64,000 nucleotides of DNA from an uncultured Erythrobacter sp. (lineage in GTDB: Bacteria; Pseudomonadota; Alphaproteobacteria; Sphingomonadales; Sphingomonadaceae). The stretch is taken from the NCBI GenBank assembly GCA_947488155.1, contig CANKYK010000002.1, positions 62,001 through 126,000 on the forward strand, written 5' to 3'. The notes under the pieces were generated by a model. The model ran no database searches. It was not told where the DNA came from and worked only from the letters and a program-made list of their open reading frames with translations. Below, piece by piece: positions 19,073 to 25,965 of the stretch. The stretch's first letter is position 1, and each line of letters begins with the position of its first letter. A program made the translations under genes and the position numbers.

Positions 19073-20331
19073 TGAGAGGGGCTCCTGACATGGACGCCGT
19101 CGAGAAAGACGATTTCGACTTCGATGCCGGTCGGCATCTCGACGACGGGTTGGTATTGTTCGGCGCGTTCGATGAGGTATTGGCTGACGGTGTCGGCGGC
19201 TTCGCCAGCGCCTTGACCGAAGCCGCCTGCAAGAATGTCGGTGGGGGAAAGTGCGTCGCGCTGGCCATCCTCGCCGACACGGCCGGAAAAAATGCCATTG
19301 GCGTTGGCGGAAAAGCCCCGGCCAAACCCGCCGACAATCCCAGCGAGCAGCGCTTGGCTTACAAGACTGCCTTCGCGGCTAACGACGCGGCCGCGAACGC
19401 CGGACTTGCCAGCAAAGGCGATGAAGCCTTTGACCTCGCTTACCGCATAACGACCGCCTGGCTGCGCGCAGGTCATGCGCGCTAATTTGACGTAGACTTT
19501 CTCAGCCGAGAGATCGCCGCGCGCCGCGCCATTGACGAGGCAACCGGTCAAATCGGTGGTCAGGAGGCGATTGCCTTTGAGGACAGAGCGCGCCGGGCCA
19601 GTGATGCGCAGCACCACAGGGAGCGGATCGCTTTGACTGGTCACGCCCGTAGACGCATCAACCCCGACAATGACCGTCGCAGGCGCGTAGCTGTTGGGCG
19701 GAAGGTAATCTCTGCTCGCTTGCAAGAGCAGCGGGGGTGATCCATCGCTTACACTGGTGGGCGCACCCTTGGAGTTCTCGCTTTTAAAGCTGAGCAGGCT
19801 TGCTTTTGGCTCGGTGAGCAGTGCTGGCTCCAATGCTGTTGGCTTGGAGCCAGGCTGAGGCGGAGCAATCGGCGCGGCAGGCGCCACAGGAGGATTGGCT
19901 CTCGCACTTTCGAGCTCCGAACGAAGGGCCGCATTTTCAGCTGAGATCGCATCGATTGCGGCCTGGCCATCGCTGAGCATGCGCGCGTTTTCGCCGCGCA
20001 GTGTATCGAGTTCCTGTTCGATCGAGCTTTTAGGAAGCTGGGTTTCTTGCAGGTCCTTGATCGCGCGGCCCTGCGCATCGAGCCGATTACCGTAGGTCGC
20101 CACAAATTCCCGCTGGGAAAGGTTGCGATTGACCAACCCGCCCGTATCGATGGTGGTCGCACCGCCATCCGCGCCATTTTCCGCTTCATCGCCGCTGAAA
20201 ATGAACATCGACCCGCCGATGAGAGCTACTGAGCCGATCCCGGCGAGGAGCAGCTTTTGCCGTTTGGCGATTGCGCTGTTGAGACCTGCTCTTTTGCTGT
20301 CGGGTGCTTTGGCTTTGCTCTCAGCCATCAC
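19069..20331 (-). CDS. traB: Conjugation core channel protein TraB (VirB10-like)
   Basis: A 420-residue protein with one transmembrane helix near 30-48 (LLLAGIGSVALIGGSMFIFS), a coiled coil (about 95-140, IEQELDTLRGENARML), a Pro-rich linker and a C-terminal VirB10/TraB domain with PPNSYAPATVIVGVDAS and TDLTGCLVNGAARGDLSAEK. TraB spans the periplasm and forms the channel with TraK and TraV. The C-terminal KGFIAFAGKSGVRGRVVSREG segment is typical. It overlaps traK and the DsbC-like gene by 4 nt each. Confidence 0.95.
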   Translation of the reverse strand: MMAESKAKAPDSKRAGLNSAIAKRQKLLLAGIGSVALIGGSMFIFSGDEAENGADGGATTIDTGGLVNRNLSQREFVATYGNRLDAQGRAIKDLQETQLPKSSIEQELDTLRGENARMLSDGQAAIDAISAENAALRSELESARANPPVAPAAPIAPPQPGSKPTALEPALLTEPKASLLSFKSENSKGAPTSVSDGSPPLLLQASRDYLPPNSYAPATVIVGVDASTGVTSQSDPLPVVLRITGPARSVLKGNRLLTTDLTGCLVNGAARGDLSAEKVYVKLARMTCAQPGGRYAVSEVKGFIAFAGKSGVRGRVVSREGSLVSQALLAGIVGGFGRGFSANANGIFSGRVGEDGQRDALSPTDILAGGFGQGAGEAADTVSQYLIERAEQYQPVVEMPTGIEVEIVFLDGVHVRSPSQ

Positions 20332-21083
20332 TTCAGCCCTCCCTTGGCAAAGACAAGGAAGGCCCGCGTCGTCTCGCCGGGTGCGAGCGTTTCGCTGGCA
20401 TAGGCAAAGGCGAGCGCGCCTGCGGGCCCATCGCGTTCGCTTGCAAGATCGATTGTCTCAGGTCCGAGATTGCGCAGGGTGAAGGCTTGGCCGGTGAGTT
20501 TCGCACCTTCATATTCTGCGACCTGTTGAACTTCGAGACCGCCTGTGCGGCGCGGGCGCGACAAAGCTGCGCGCGTCCGAAAACCGGGTAGCACCGCATC
20601 GCTCGCCATCGCTTCGATCAGACGGATCGCGGCTTCGTCTTCGGATGGTGCGGAGCTCAAGCCGTCGCCATCATCAGGTTTGGCTAGCGCTGGATTGGTG
20701 ACGAAGAGCTGGCTCGCTTCATCGCCGTCGACTGTGCAGGTGAATTTGTAGACATGGCCCTTACTGCTGGTGGCAAAGAAGCTGACCCGTGCGCTCGCAT
20801 ATTGCTGCGGGACGGAGACATAGATGTCGCCGCGCACGGGCTCATGCGTCACCTCAAAATCATTATAGGGATAGCCGCTTGCCATCTTTGAGACATTGGC
20901 AAAGCCGTCTTTGATCAGCGCAATCCGGGTGAGCGCACCGCGCGCGAGGACGCAATCAATCGTTGCCCCATCAGCGGCTTCGACAAACTGATCTGCATGC
21001 GCAGGGGAAGCCTGGATGAGCGAGACTGAAGCGAGCAGCACACTTGTAAGGGCTGTCGGCAGGGATCGGGTGGAGAAGCTCAT
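20328..21083 (-). CDS. traK: Conjugation secretin-like protein TraK
   Basis: A 251-residue exported protein with a signal peptide ending SPAHAD. It shows the TraK pattern of an N-terminal beta domain containing GYPYNDFEVTHEP, a periplasmic body with a Cys (FTCTVD) and a C-terminal segment with RNLGPETIDLASE. TraK is the VirB9-like outer part of the F-type core complex. It follows traE and precedes traB, with 4-nt overlaps, in the standard order. Confidence 0.92.
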   Translation of the reverse strand: MSFSTRSLPTALTSVLLASVSLIQASPAHADQFVEAADGATIDCVLARGALTRIALIKDGFANVSKMASGYPYNDFEVTHEPVRGDIYVSVPQQYASARVSFFATSSKGHVYKFTCTVDGDEASQLFVTNPALAKPDDGDGLSSAPSEDEAAIRLIEAMASDAVLPGFRTRAALSRPRRTGGLEVQQVAEYEGAKLTGQAFTLRNLGPETIDLASERDGPAGALAFAYASETLAPGETTRAFLVFAKGGLK

Positions 21084-21646
21084 TGGCTTTCCTCCTCTTG
21101 GGCAGGAAGTTGGCGGAAACCGGTGAGCCCAAGGCTGAGGCCGCGACGCTGCCAGATGAACTCAAAGCTGCGGGTCTGGCTGGCGATGACTTGCGCGCCG
21201 ACAAAGGTCTTGAGCGTTCCGCTTACAGTTGAAGTGAGTGTGTCCGGATCGACATGGATTTGCGCAATCACGAAGGCTTGGCTGATGTCCGAGCCGCGCT
21301 GCTCATCAACGATCTTGATCAGTTCAGCCTTGAGACTTCCGCGCGCTGCTGGATCAGCAAGCTTGAGGATGCTCTCCATCCAATAATCGAGGCTTTCGGG
21401 CGCGCGATTGAGCAACATCAGAGCGGTGTCACGGGAAACAAGCTCAAGATATGTCGCTTCGATCCCGCCACTGGAGAGCTCGACCCGTTCCGAAGTGATC
21501 GGCACGAGGACAATGGCTTCATCGCTTGTCGCTGCGGTCCCGACTGCAAGGATGGTGGTTAGACCCAGCATACCAGCGAGCGCGGCAAAGCGGTTGCGCT
21601 GTTTCAGATGGCGCTGCGCTTCTTCATAGGCGAATTCAGATTTCAT
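21080..21646 (-). CDS. traE: Type-F conjugation protein TraE (VirB8-like)
   Basis: A 188-residue inner-membrane protein with one transmembrane helix near 21-38 (FAALAGMLGLTTILAVGTA) and a periplasmic domain with ATYLELVSRDTALMLLNR and LIKIVDEQRGSDISQAF, typical of TraE. A good ribosome-binding site (GGGAGG) precedes the ATG. It bridges inner-membrane ATPases and the outer core. It follows traL by 12 nt and overlaps traK by 4 nt. Confidence 0.93.
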   Translation of the reverse strand: MKSEFAYEEAQRHLKQRNRFAALAGMLGLTTILAVGTAATSDEAIVLVPITSERVELSSGGIEATYLELVSRDTALMLLNRAPESLDYWMESILKLADPAARGSLKAELIKIVDEQRGSDISQAFVIAQIHVDPDTLTSTVSGTLKTFVGAQVIASQTRSFEFIWQRRGLSLGLTGFRQLPAQEEESQ

Positions 21647-21658
21647 GGGTATCCTCCC

Positions 21659-21946
21659 TCAGCCGGCAAGCAAGCGGCAATGGGAGGGCGGCGTGGCTTT
21701 CAATCCGAGGAAACTCCCCGGCAAATACCAATAGGCAGCGTGCACCAATTTTGAGCTTGCACCAGATCTTTTCGCTTTCCGAAGAGCGAACCAGGTCACG
21801 GCCGCGAGGCCAGTCCCAATGATGATGTGCTGCGCTAGAATGCCCCAAGCGAACGGGATCAGCAGCCCCGCAAACTCATCGATTGTCCAAAAACCAATCA
21901 GCTCCGGATCATCGAGCCGCTGAGGCACCAGGTATGTGTCGGCCAT
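21659..21946 (-). CDS. traL: Type-F pilus assembly protein TraL
   Basis: 95 residues. It begins with VPQRLDDPELIGFWTIDEF, a clear TraL signature, followed by two hydrophobic segments and LRKAKR. TraL is a small inner-membrane protein required early in F-pilus assembly. A strong AAGGAGG ribosome-binding site lies 5 nt before the ATG. It lies between the pilin gene and traE. Confidence 0.93.
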   Translation of the reverse strand: MADTYLVPQRLDDPELIGFWTIDEFAGLLIPFAWGILAQHIIIGTGLAAVTWFALRKAKRSGASSKLVHAAYWYLPGSFLGLKATPPSHCRLLAG

Positions 21947-21974
21947 GCCGCCCTCCTTTCAGCGTAACCAGCGA

Positions 21975-22301
21975 TCAGATGGTCGCGGTCACGACAGAGG
22001 TGACGATCGGCACACCGGTGCCAACGCCGATGCCGACGCCCACAGGCACAGCGACCTGACCAAGCGCGAAACGGCCTGAGGCCAGCGCGATGAGGCCACC
22101 GGCGAGGCTAAGGACAGTAATGATCTTACCGCCGGAGCCTTCAAGAAAGTCTGTGAACTTCTGCAGCGCGGGATCGAAGGTCGTATCAGCGCCGGCATAG
22201 GCCGCGCCGGCGCAGGCCAGGGCAACGGCCGCAGGCACGATATAATCGCGTGTCCGAATGTTGCTTTTGGCCTTTGGGGGGAGAGTAAGGGTCTTGGTCA
22301 T
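21975..22301 (-). CDS. traA: Pilin precursor TraA
   Basis: 108 residues when the ATG at 22301 is used; it has GGAG about 9 nt upstream, and a much longer in-frame extension to 22487 has no pilin character. The leader contains TRDYIVPAAVALACAGAAYA, with a likely cleavage after AYA. The mature part has one amphipathic segment (FDPALQKFTDFLEGSGG) and two hydrophobic helices rich in Gly/Val, as in F-type and VirB2 pilins. It is the first gene of the minus-strand tra operon. A 12-bp motif shared with the divergent regulator gene lies 69 nt upstream of its start. Confidence 0.85.
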   Translation of the reverse strand: MTKTLTLPPKAKSNIRTRDYIVPAAVALACAGAAYAGADTTFDPALQKFTDFLEGSGGKIITVLSLAGGLIALASGRFALGQVAVPVGVGIGVGTGVPIVTSVVTATI

Positions 22302-22369
22302 CGAGGAACTCCATTGGGAACAAGAAGCAGCGATGAGTTCGCTGTATGTTCTTCCTCGATTGAAAGACT

Positions 22370-22381
22370 GGGTGTAGGAAA
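22370..22381 (-). promoter_or_regulatory. Shared 12-bp motif upstream of traA
   Basis: On the minus strand this reads TTTCCTACACCC, 69 nt upstream of the traA ATG. The same 12 bases, in the same orientation relative to the gene, lie 54 nt upstream of the divergent HTH regulator gene (22598-22609). It may be a common promoter element or operator; no binding protein is known. Confidence 0.45.
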
Positions 22382-22597
22382 AGCGAAACTGAGAGTTTGT
22401 CGGCCGCGCCAAGCAAAAAGCGACATTGAAAGGCTGCAGGGCCGGAATGTGCGTCGACCGGGCGTCGTATGGAGCGGTCCGCGCCATCTGGTGCGCCAGG
22501 CATGCCGCATTGTGCGCGTAACCTGCCGGAATCCGCGCGAATCATGAGAATTGACTGATTCGGCAATTCCTTGGTGTTCTATTTATGTTCTTTTGTA

Positions 22598-22631
22598 TTT
22601 CCTACACCCTTCCTAGATCGATAGCTCGATC
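22598..22631 (+). promoter_or_regulatory. Shared motif and 16-bp palindrome upstream of the ICE regulator gene
   Basis: TTTCCTACACCC at 22598-22609 repeats the traA upstream motif. A perfect palindrome GATCGA-TAGC-TCGATC follows at 22616-22631, 31 nt before the ATG of the HTH gene. An AAGGAAGG ribosome-binding site lies between the palindrome and the start. The palindrome is a natural operator candidate for the HTH or AlpA-like protein encoded downstream (inference). Confidence 0.45.
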
Positions 22632-22662
22632 CTGAAGCCACAGCTCAAGGAAGGAATCGGCA

Positions 22663-23154
22663 ATGACCGACATGGTGCAATTCTCCGAAGAACAGACCCG
22701 CGCTGATCTCGGACGGCTACTGACAAGCGCGGTCGAAGCAAGCGGGCGCACACGCTGCGACATTGCGCGTGATGCGCAGATCCATAAAGATGCCTTGCGA
22801 CGCGTTCTCAACGGTAAGCGTTCGGCGACATTGGGTGAAGCAGCTCGAATGCTCCAGGCCAGCGGCGTTAGCCCGCAGCAAGCTCTGTCGATGTTCTTGC
22901 TCACCGATGCCGATCAGTCGGCAGAATGGCAGGGAACCGAGATTGGTCGGTTTCTGGAAGACTTCCTGACCGCTCTGCCGATAGCCTTGGCCTGCGAGCT
23001 TGGGGGCCGGCTACAAGATGTAAGGCCCCGCTGGGCCAGAGGCACTGCGCACCGTGTTGCGCGGCTGCTGTCTGATCATATTGATGAGCTTGAGCGAAAG
23101 GATGTGTTGCTCGGAGATGTCTTTTCAGTGGCCGAAGGAAGTCATCATGGGTGA
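22663..23154 (+). CDS. HTH-domain regulator of the conjugation region
   Basis: A 163-residue protein. Residues about 14-70 form a helix-turn-helix similar to XRE/Cro types (CDIARDAQIHKDALRRVLNGK with SATLGEAARMLQASG). The C-terminal half is unassigned. It is divergent from traA, and its stop overlaps the start of the AlpA-like gene by 8 nt. A role in controlling tra transcription is likely from position and from the shared upstream motif, but is not proven. Confidence 0.72.
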   Translation: MTDMVQFSEEQTRADLGRLLTSAVEASGRTRCDIARDAQIHKDALRRVLNGKRSATLGEAARMLQASGVSPQQALSMFLLTDADQSAEWQGTEIGRFLEDFLTALPIALACELGGRLQDVRPRWARGTAHRVARLLSDHIDELERKDVLLGDVFSVAEGSHHG

Positions 23155-23362
23155 GCATTTAGGAAAAAGACTGGCCGAGCCGCGCCGCGTGACACGCCTC
23201 ATTCGTCTTCCAGAAGTGATGAGCCGGGTCGGGCTTGGCCGTTCAACGATCTATCGCTGGATGAGTGAGGGTAGGTTCCCCAAGCCTGTGCAACTGGGTG
23301 GGCATGCCGTGGCTTGGTCTGAGGACGACCTCGACAAGTGGATCGCAGGTAAGCTCAACTAG
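23147..23362 (+). CDS. AlpA-family (MerR-like HTH_17) regulator
   Basis: 71 residues from the ATG at 23147, which overlaps the previous gene by 8 nt. It contains LIRLPEVMSRVGLGRSTIYR and WMSEGRFPKPVQLG with VAWSEDDLDKWI, the full AlpA/excisionase-type winged helix pattern. AlpA-like proteins commonly activate or direct excision and integration of P4-type elements, and a P4-type integrase is present at 42691-43839. It may therefore serve as the recombination directionality factor or as a transcription activator. Confidence 0.85.
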   Translation: MGEHLGKRLAEPRRVTRLIRLPEVMSRVGLGRSTIYRWMSEGRFPKPVQLGGHAVAWSEDDLDKWIAGKLN

Positions 23363-23474
23363 CCTTTGCCTCGAGCTCGCGGTCATTCCAGTCCTGACCC
23401 AATTGCGGACGTTAGCTTAGAGCCCAAGGTCACCGCTGGGAATGCCTTTTAACAAATGTGAGAACGGCTTTACT

Positions 23475-23915
23475 TCAAAGCGGCTTCAAGCGCTCGTGCT
23501 TGTCAGTCTCGCATTCAGAGTGGTCATTGATCGCCGCCATGACCTGGCATCCGCCGACTTTACCGCCCCTGCAATTTTCGATCATGCGTTTCAGCTCGCG
23601 TTCCAGAGCCTCTAGCTGTGCCAGCCGCTTTTGAACTTCGGCAAGTTGCTTCTGAGCGATTGTGTCAACTGCCGAGCAGTCTTGGTCTGGTTCAGTCTGC
23701 AATCCAATCAAGTCTTTGATTGCGTCCATCGAAAAGCCGAGTTCGCGTGCATGCCTCACAAATGAGAGGCGTTCCACATCGACGCCGCCATAGAGCCTTT
23801 GCCCACTTGCGCTACGGTCTGGCGTGCCCATCAAGCCGATACTTTCGTAATATCGAATGGTGGTCACTTTGACCTTTGCCGCACTTGAAAGACGGCCAAT
23901 TGTCATTGGTTTCAT
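23475..23915 (-). CDS. MerR-family heavy-metal-responsive regulator (CadR/PbrR/ZntR-like)
   Basis: 146 residues. The N-terminal winged helix has TIGRLSSAAKVKVTTIRYYE, followed by GLMGTPDRSASGQRLY and a long dimerisation helix. C80, C115 and C123 (in CRGGKVGGCQ) match the metal-binding cysteine pattern of Cd/Pb/Zn sensors of the MerR group, and an extra His/Cys tail (NDHSECETDKHE) may add ligands. It is divergent from the methyltransferase-CzcCBA gene series, with a MerR-type operator in the intergenic region, so it most likely switches that series on in response to a divalent metal. Metal identity is not determined. Confidence 0.88.
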   Translation of the reverse strand: MKPMTIGRLSSAAKVKVTTIRYYESIGLMGTPDRSASGQRLYGGVDVERLSFVRHARELGFSMDAIKDLIGLQTEPDQDCSAVDTIAQKQLAEVQKRLAQLEALERELKRMIENCRGGKVGGCQVMAAINDHSECETDKHERLKPL

Positions 23916-23934
23916 AGGAATGTGCTTTTCCCGC

Positions 23935-23965
23935 TTGCCTCTACAGTCGCTGTAGACTGTATCAC
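23935..23965 (+). promoter_or_regulatory. MerR-type promoter/operator for the metal island
   Basis: A perfect dyad CTACAG-TCG-CTGTAG (23941-23955) lies between a -35-like TTGCCT (23935-23940) and a -10-like TATCAC (23960-23965). The spacer is 19 bp, the over-long spacing that MerR activators compensate. It lies in the divergent region and faces the plus-strand genes starting at 23998. Confidence 0.65.
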
Positions 23966-23997
23966 TTGACTCGAATCATAATCAAGCGAGTCGGAAA

Positions 23998-24489
23998 ATG
24001 CCTCAAACCCAGATTTCAGAGCGATCCAAGAAACAGAAAAAGCTGTATTTCCCGCCCCTGATGCAGTTCGCGTTCTATGGCCTTGCTGGCTATATTCTGG
24101 CGACAAACCTGCCCGCGCTTGGTTACGGATCAGTGCCTCTTTTTTGGCTATCGGTTCCCGTCATTGCGGCTGGAGCGCTGGTGCTTTTCTTTGCGGTTCG
24201 ATCGTTTGGGAGGGCGAACACAACGGTAAATCCGATTACGCCTGAGCAAGCCGAGCAACTCGTTACAACAGGCCTCTATCGCTTTACCCGAAACCCGATG
24301 TATCTGGGTATGCTGCTCGTGCTTGTGGGTGGAGCCTTGGCCCTCCAAAACCTCGCAGCATTCAGCGGGCCAATTCTCTACGCCCTCTCTATCACGCTCA
24401 TCCAGATAATCCCTGAAGAGCGAGTTCTGGAGCAGAATTTCGGAAGCGCATTTACAGCCTACCGCAACCAGACGCGGCGCTGGTTGTAG
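23998..24489 (+). CDS. Isoprenylcysteine carboxylmethyltransferase-like (ICMT/PEMT) membrane protein
   Basis: 163 residues with three or four transmembrane helices. The C-terminal half has TGLYRFTRNPMYLGMLL, PEERVLEQNFGSAFTAYRNQTRRWL, the SAM-binding signature of the PEMT/ICMT membrane methyltransferase family. It is the first gene after the MerR-type promoter, which makes metal induction likely. Its substrate is unknown. Proteins of this family recur in metal-resistance operons of alphaproteobacteria without a defined role. A second family member follows 11 nt downstream. Confidence 0.82.
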   Translation: MPQTQISERSKKQKKLYFPPLMQFAFYGLAGYILATNLPALGYGSVPLFWLSVPVIAAGALVLFFAVRSFGRANTTVNPITPEQAEQLVTTGLYRFTRNPMYLGMLLVLVGGALALQNLAAFSGPILYALSITLIQIIPEERVLEQNFGSAFTAYRNQTRRWL

Positions 24490-24500
24490 GAGTGCTGCAC

Positions 24501-25073
24501 ATGATTGACCTGCCTTCATGGGTCGCTTGGGGTTTGTTCGGATTAGCGGCCAGCTCGATTTGCGCGATAATCGGGCTCTCCATTTTTGCGGTCTTGAGCG
24601 GAAAGTTTCAGTTCTTCCCTCCCCCTTCAGGGGACAGTTGGCAGCACCGCACCTTCATGGCGCTGTTTCGCCTGTTCCTTTACCCATTGCTGGCCCTTTC
24701 CCTTCTCGACTTTGCATCTGTGGCTCCCGCTGATGCCTTGCTCCAATATACTGTGGGCCTCGCACTGTTGGTTGTAGGCTTTGCTCTGGCATTCTGGATT
24801 ACGTTCCAGATGGGCTGGCGCAATGCATTTGGCGAAAAGCACGGTCTGAAAACCACTGGTTGGTTCAGCATAAGCAGGAACCCTGTCTACGTTGCGACAT
24901 GGGTTGGCATGATTGGTTGGGGCCTGCTCGCCAACACCTTGCTTGTCTGGATATTATTGACGCTCTGGGCGGCCATGTATTTGCTCGCTCCTATCTTCGA
25001 AGAGCCATGGCTGGAGCAGCAATACGGTCAGGACTATTTGGACTATAAACGCCAGACAAGGCGGTTCCTGTGA
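24501..25073 (+). CDS. Second PEMT/ICMT-like membrane methyltransferase
   Basis: 190 residues from ATG 24501, chosen because AGGAG lies 8 nt upstream; a GTG at 24492 is the alternative. It has about five hydrophobic segments. The C-terminal motif GWFSISRNPVYVATWVG and FEEPWLEQQYGQDYLDYKRQ match the family. It overlaps the next gene by 4 nt (GTGA). It is different in sequence from its neighbour, so the pair is not a recent duplication. Substrate unknown. Confidence 0.82.
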   Translation: MIDLPSWVAWGLFGLAASSICAIIGLSIFAVLSGKFQFFPPPSGDSWQHRTFMALFRLFLYPLLALSLLDFASVAPADALLQYTVGLALLVVGFALAFWITFQMGWRNAFGEKHGLKTTGWFSISRNPVYVATWVGMIGWGLLANTLLVWILLTLWAAMYLLAPIFEEPWLEQQYGQDYLDYKRQTRRFL

Positions 25074-25480
25074 TCAGCAATCTTCGTCGGATCTTGGGCA
25101 GCGTTTACCCTTCTTTTGCAGGATGCATTTTTCTCGCGCTCGGAATAGCAACTCTCATTCAGCCGGAAATCATGAGCTACTATGCGATTGGGCTCGACCA
25201 CCCATCTGCCCGGGTGGCTATGCGCGCCATGATCGGAGGCGGCGAGATAGGTATCGGCGTTGTGCTGATCCTTGGGGGGCGCATCAACCTCTCTTCGCGT
25301 CAGCTTAGTCTGATTGCTGCCGCAGTTTTTATCTGCGTGGGATTAAGCAGAGTTGCGGCTGTTTTCATGGAGGGCGCTGACCTGCTTGCCGTCCAACCGC
25401 TGCGTGAAGCTCTCATCGAGATATTGCTTGGCGGCATGGGGCTATGGGCTGCGCGTGGATTGGAGAACGATCAACTATGA
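25070..25480 (+). CDS. DUF4345-like membrane protein
   Basis: 136 residues from a GTG start that overlaps the preceding stop (GTGA), with AAGG 8 nt upstream. Four transmembrane helices are likely. The pattern (IQPEIMSYYAIGLDHPSARVAMRAMIGGGEIG and LSRVAAVFMEG) fits DUF4345 proteins. No biochemical role is known. It is read between the methyltransferases and the His-rich protein in the metal-induced series. Confidence 0.7.
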   Translation: MISNLRRILGSVYPSFAGCIFLALGIATLIQPEIMSYYAIGLDHPSARVAMRAMIGGGEIGIGVVLILGGRINLSSRQLSLIAAAVFICVGLSRVAAVFMEGADLLAVQPLREALIEILLGGMGLWAARGLENDQL

Positions 25481-25902
25481 GCATTTTCAGCCATCCAAGT
25501 TCCATGATTGATATAAACTTGTATAAATCTTCACGTGTTTCTAAGATGTTCGCTGAAGTGACACGCAAGATTTTGCCTTTTCTCGCGGTATTAGCGATCC
25601 TATTCAGCAGCGTACTGTCTCTCCCGGACGTGCATGCCGGGGAAGGCGAAAGCTTCGCTCATGCAGCCGATCATATCTACGCGCATGGCGCGGACCATTT
25701 TGATGCGAACGATGCAACGCCAGACCATGATGGCCAGGACCATTCGGCAACGCACCACCACAATTGCAGTTTTAGTCTCGCTGACACCAGCATGCTCCTG
25801 CGATCACCTTTCTGGAGTTCGGATAACCTGAGGGGCCCGCTTGCCACGTCATCGCTCGCCTCCCGTGCTCCCCCAGTCCTGATACAGCCTCCCAAAGCCT
25901 GA
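25477..25902 (+). CDS. His-rich small exported or membrane-anchored protein of the metal island
   Basis: 141 residues from the ATG at 25477, which overlaps the upstream stop (ATGA) and has GGAG 11 nt upstream; a later ATG at 25546 is possible and would place the hydrophobic segment nearer the N-terminus. One hydrophobic segment (ILPFLAVLAILFSSVLSLPD) is followed by a His/Asp-rich stretch with HAADHIYAHGADH and DHSATHHHNC. A periplasmic metal-binding or metal-buffering role fits, but no family is recognised. It directly precedes czcC. A comparable protein precedes the copper operon at 40659-41027. Confidence 0.65.
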   Translation: MSIFSHPSSMIDINLYKSSRVSKMFAEVTRKILPFLAVLAILFSSVLSLPDVHAGEGESFAHAADHIYAHGADHFDANDATPDHDGQDHSATHHHNCSFSLADTSMLLRSPFWSSDNLRGPLATSSLASRAPPVLIQPPKA

Positions 25903-25965
25903 CCGACAATCATTTGCGAGCTCGCTTTCGAGCGCGCTCGATTGGTTTCAGTCAGGAGATAAGAA

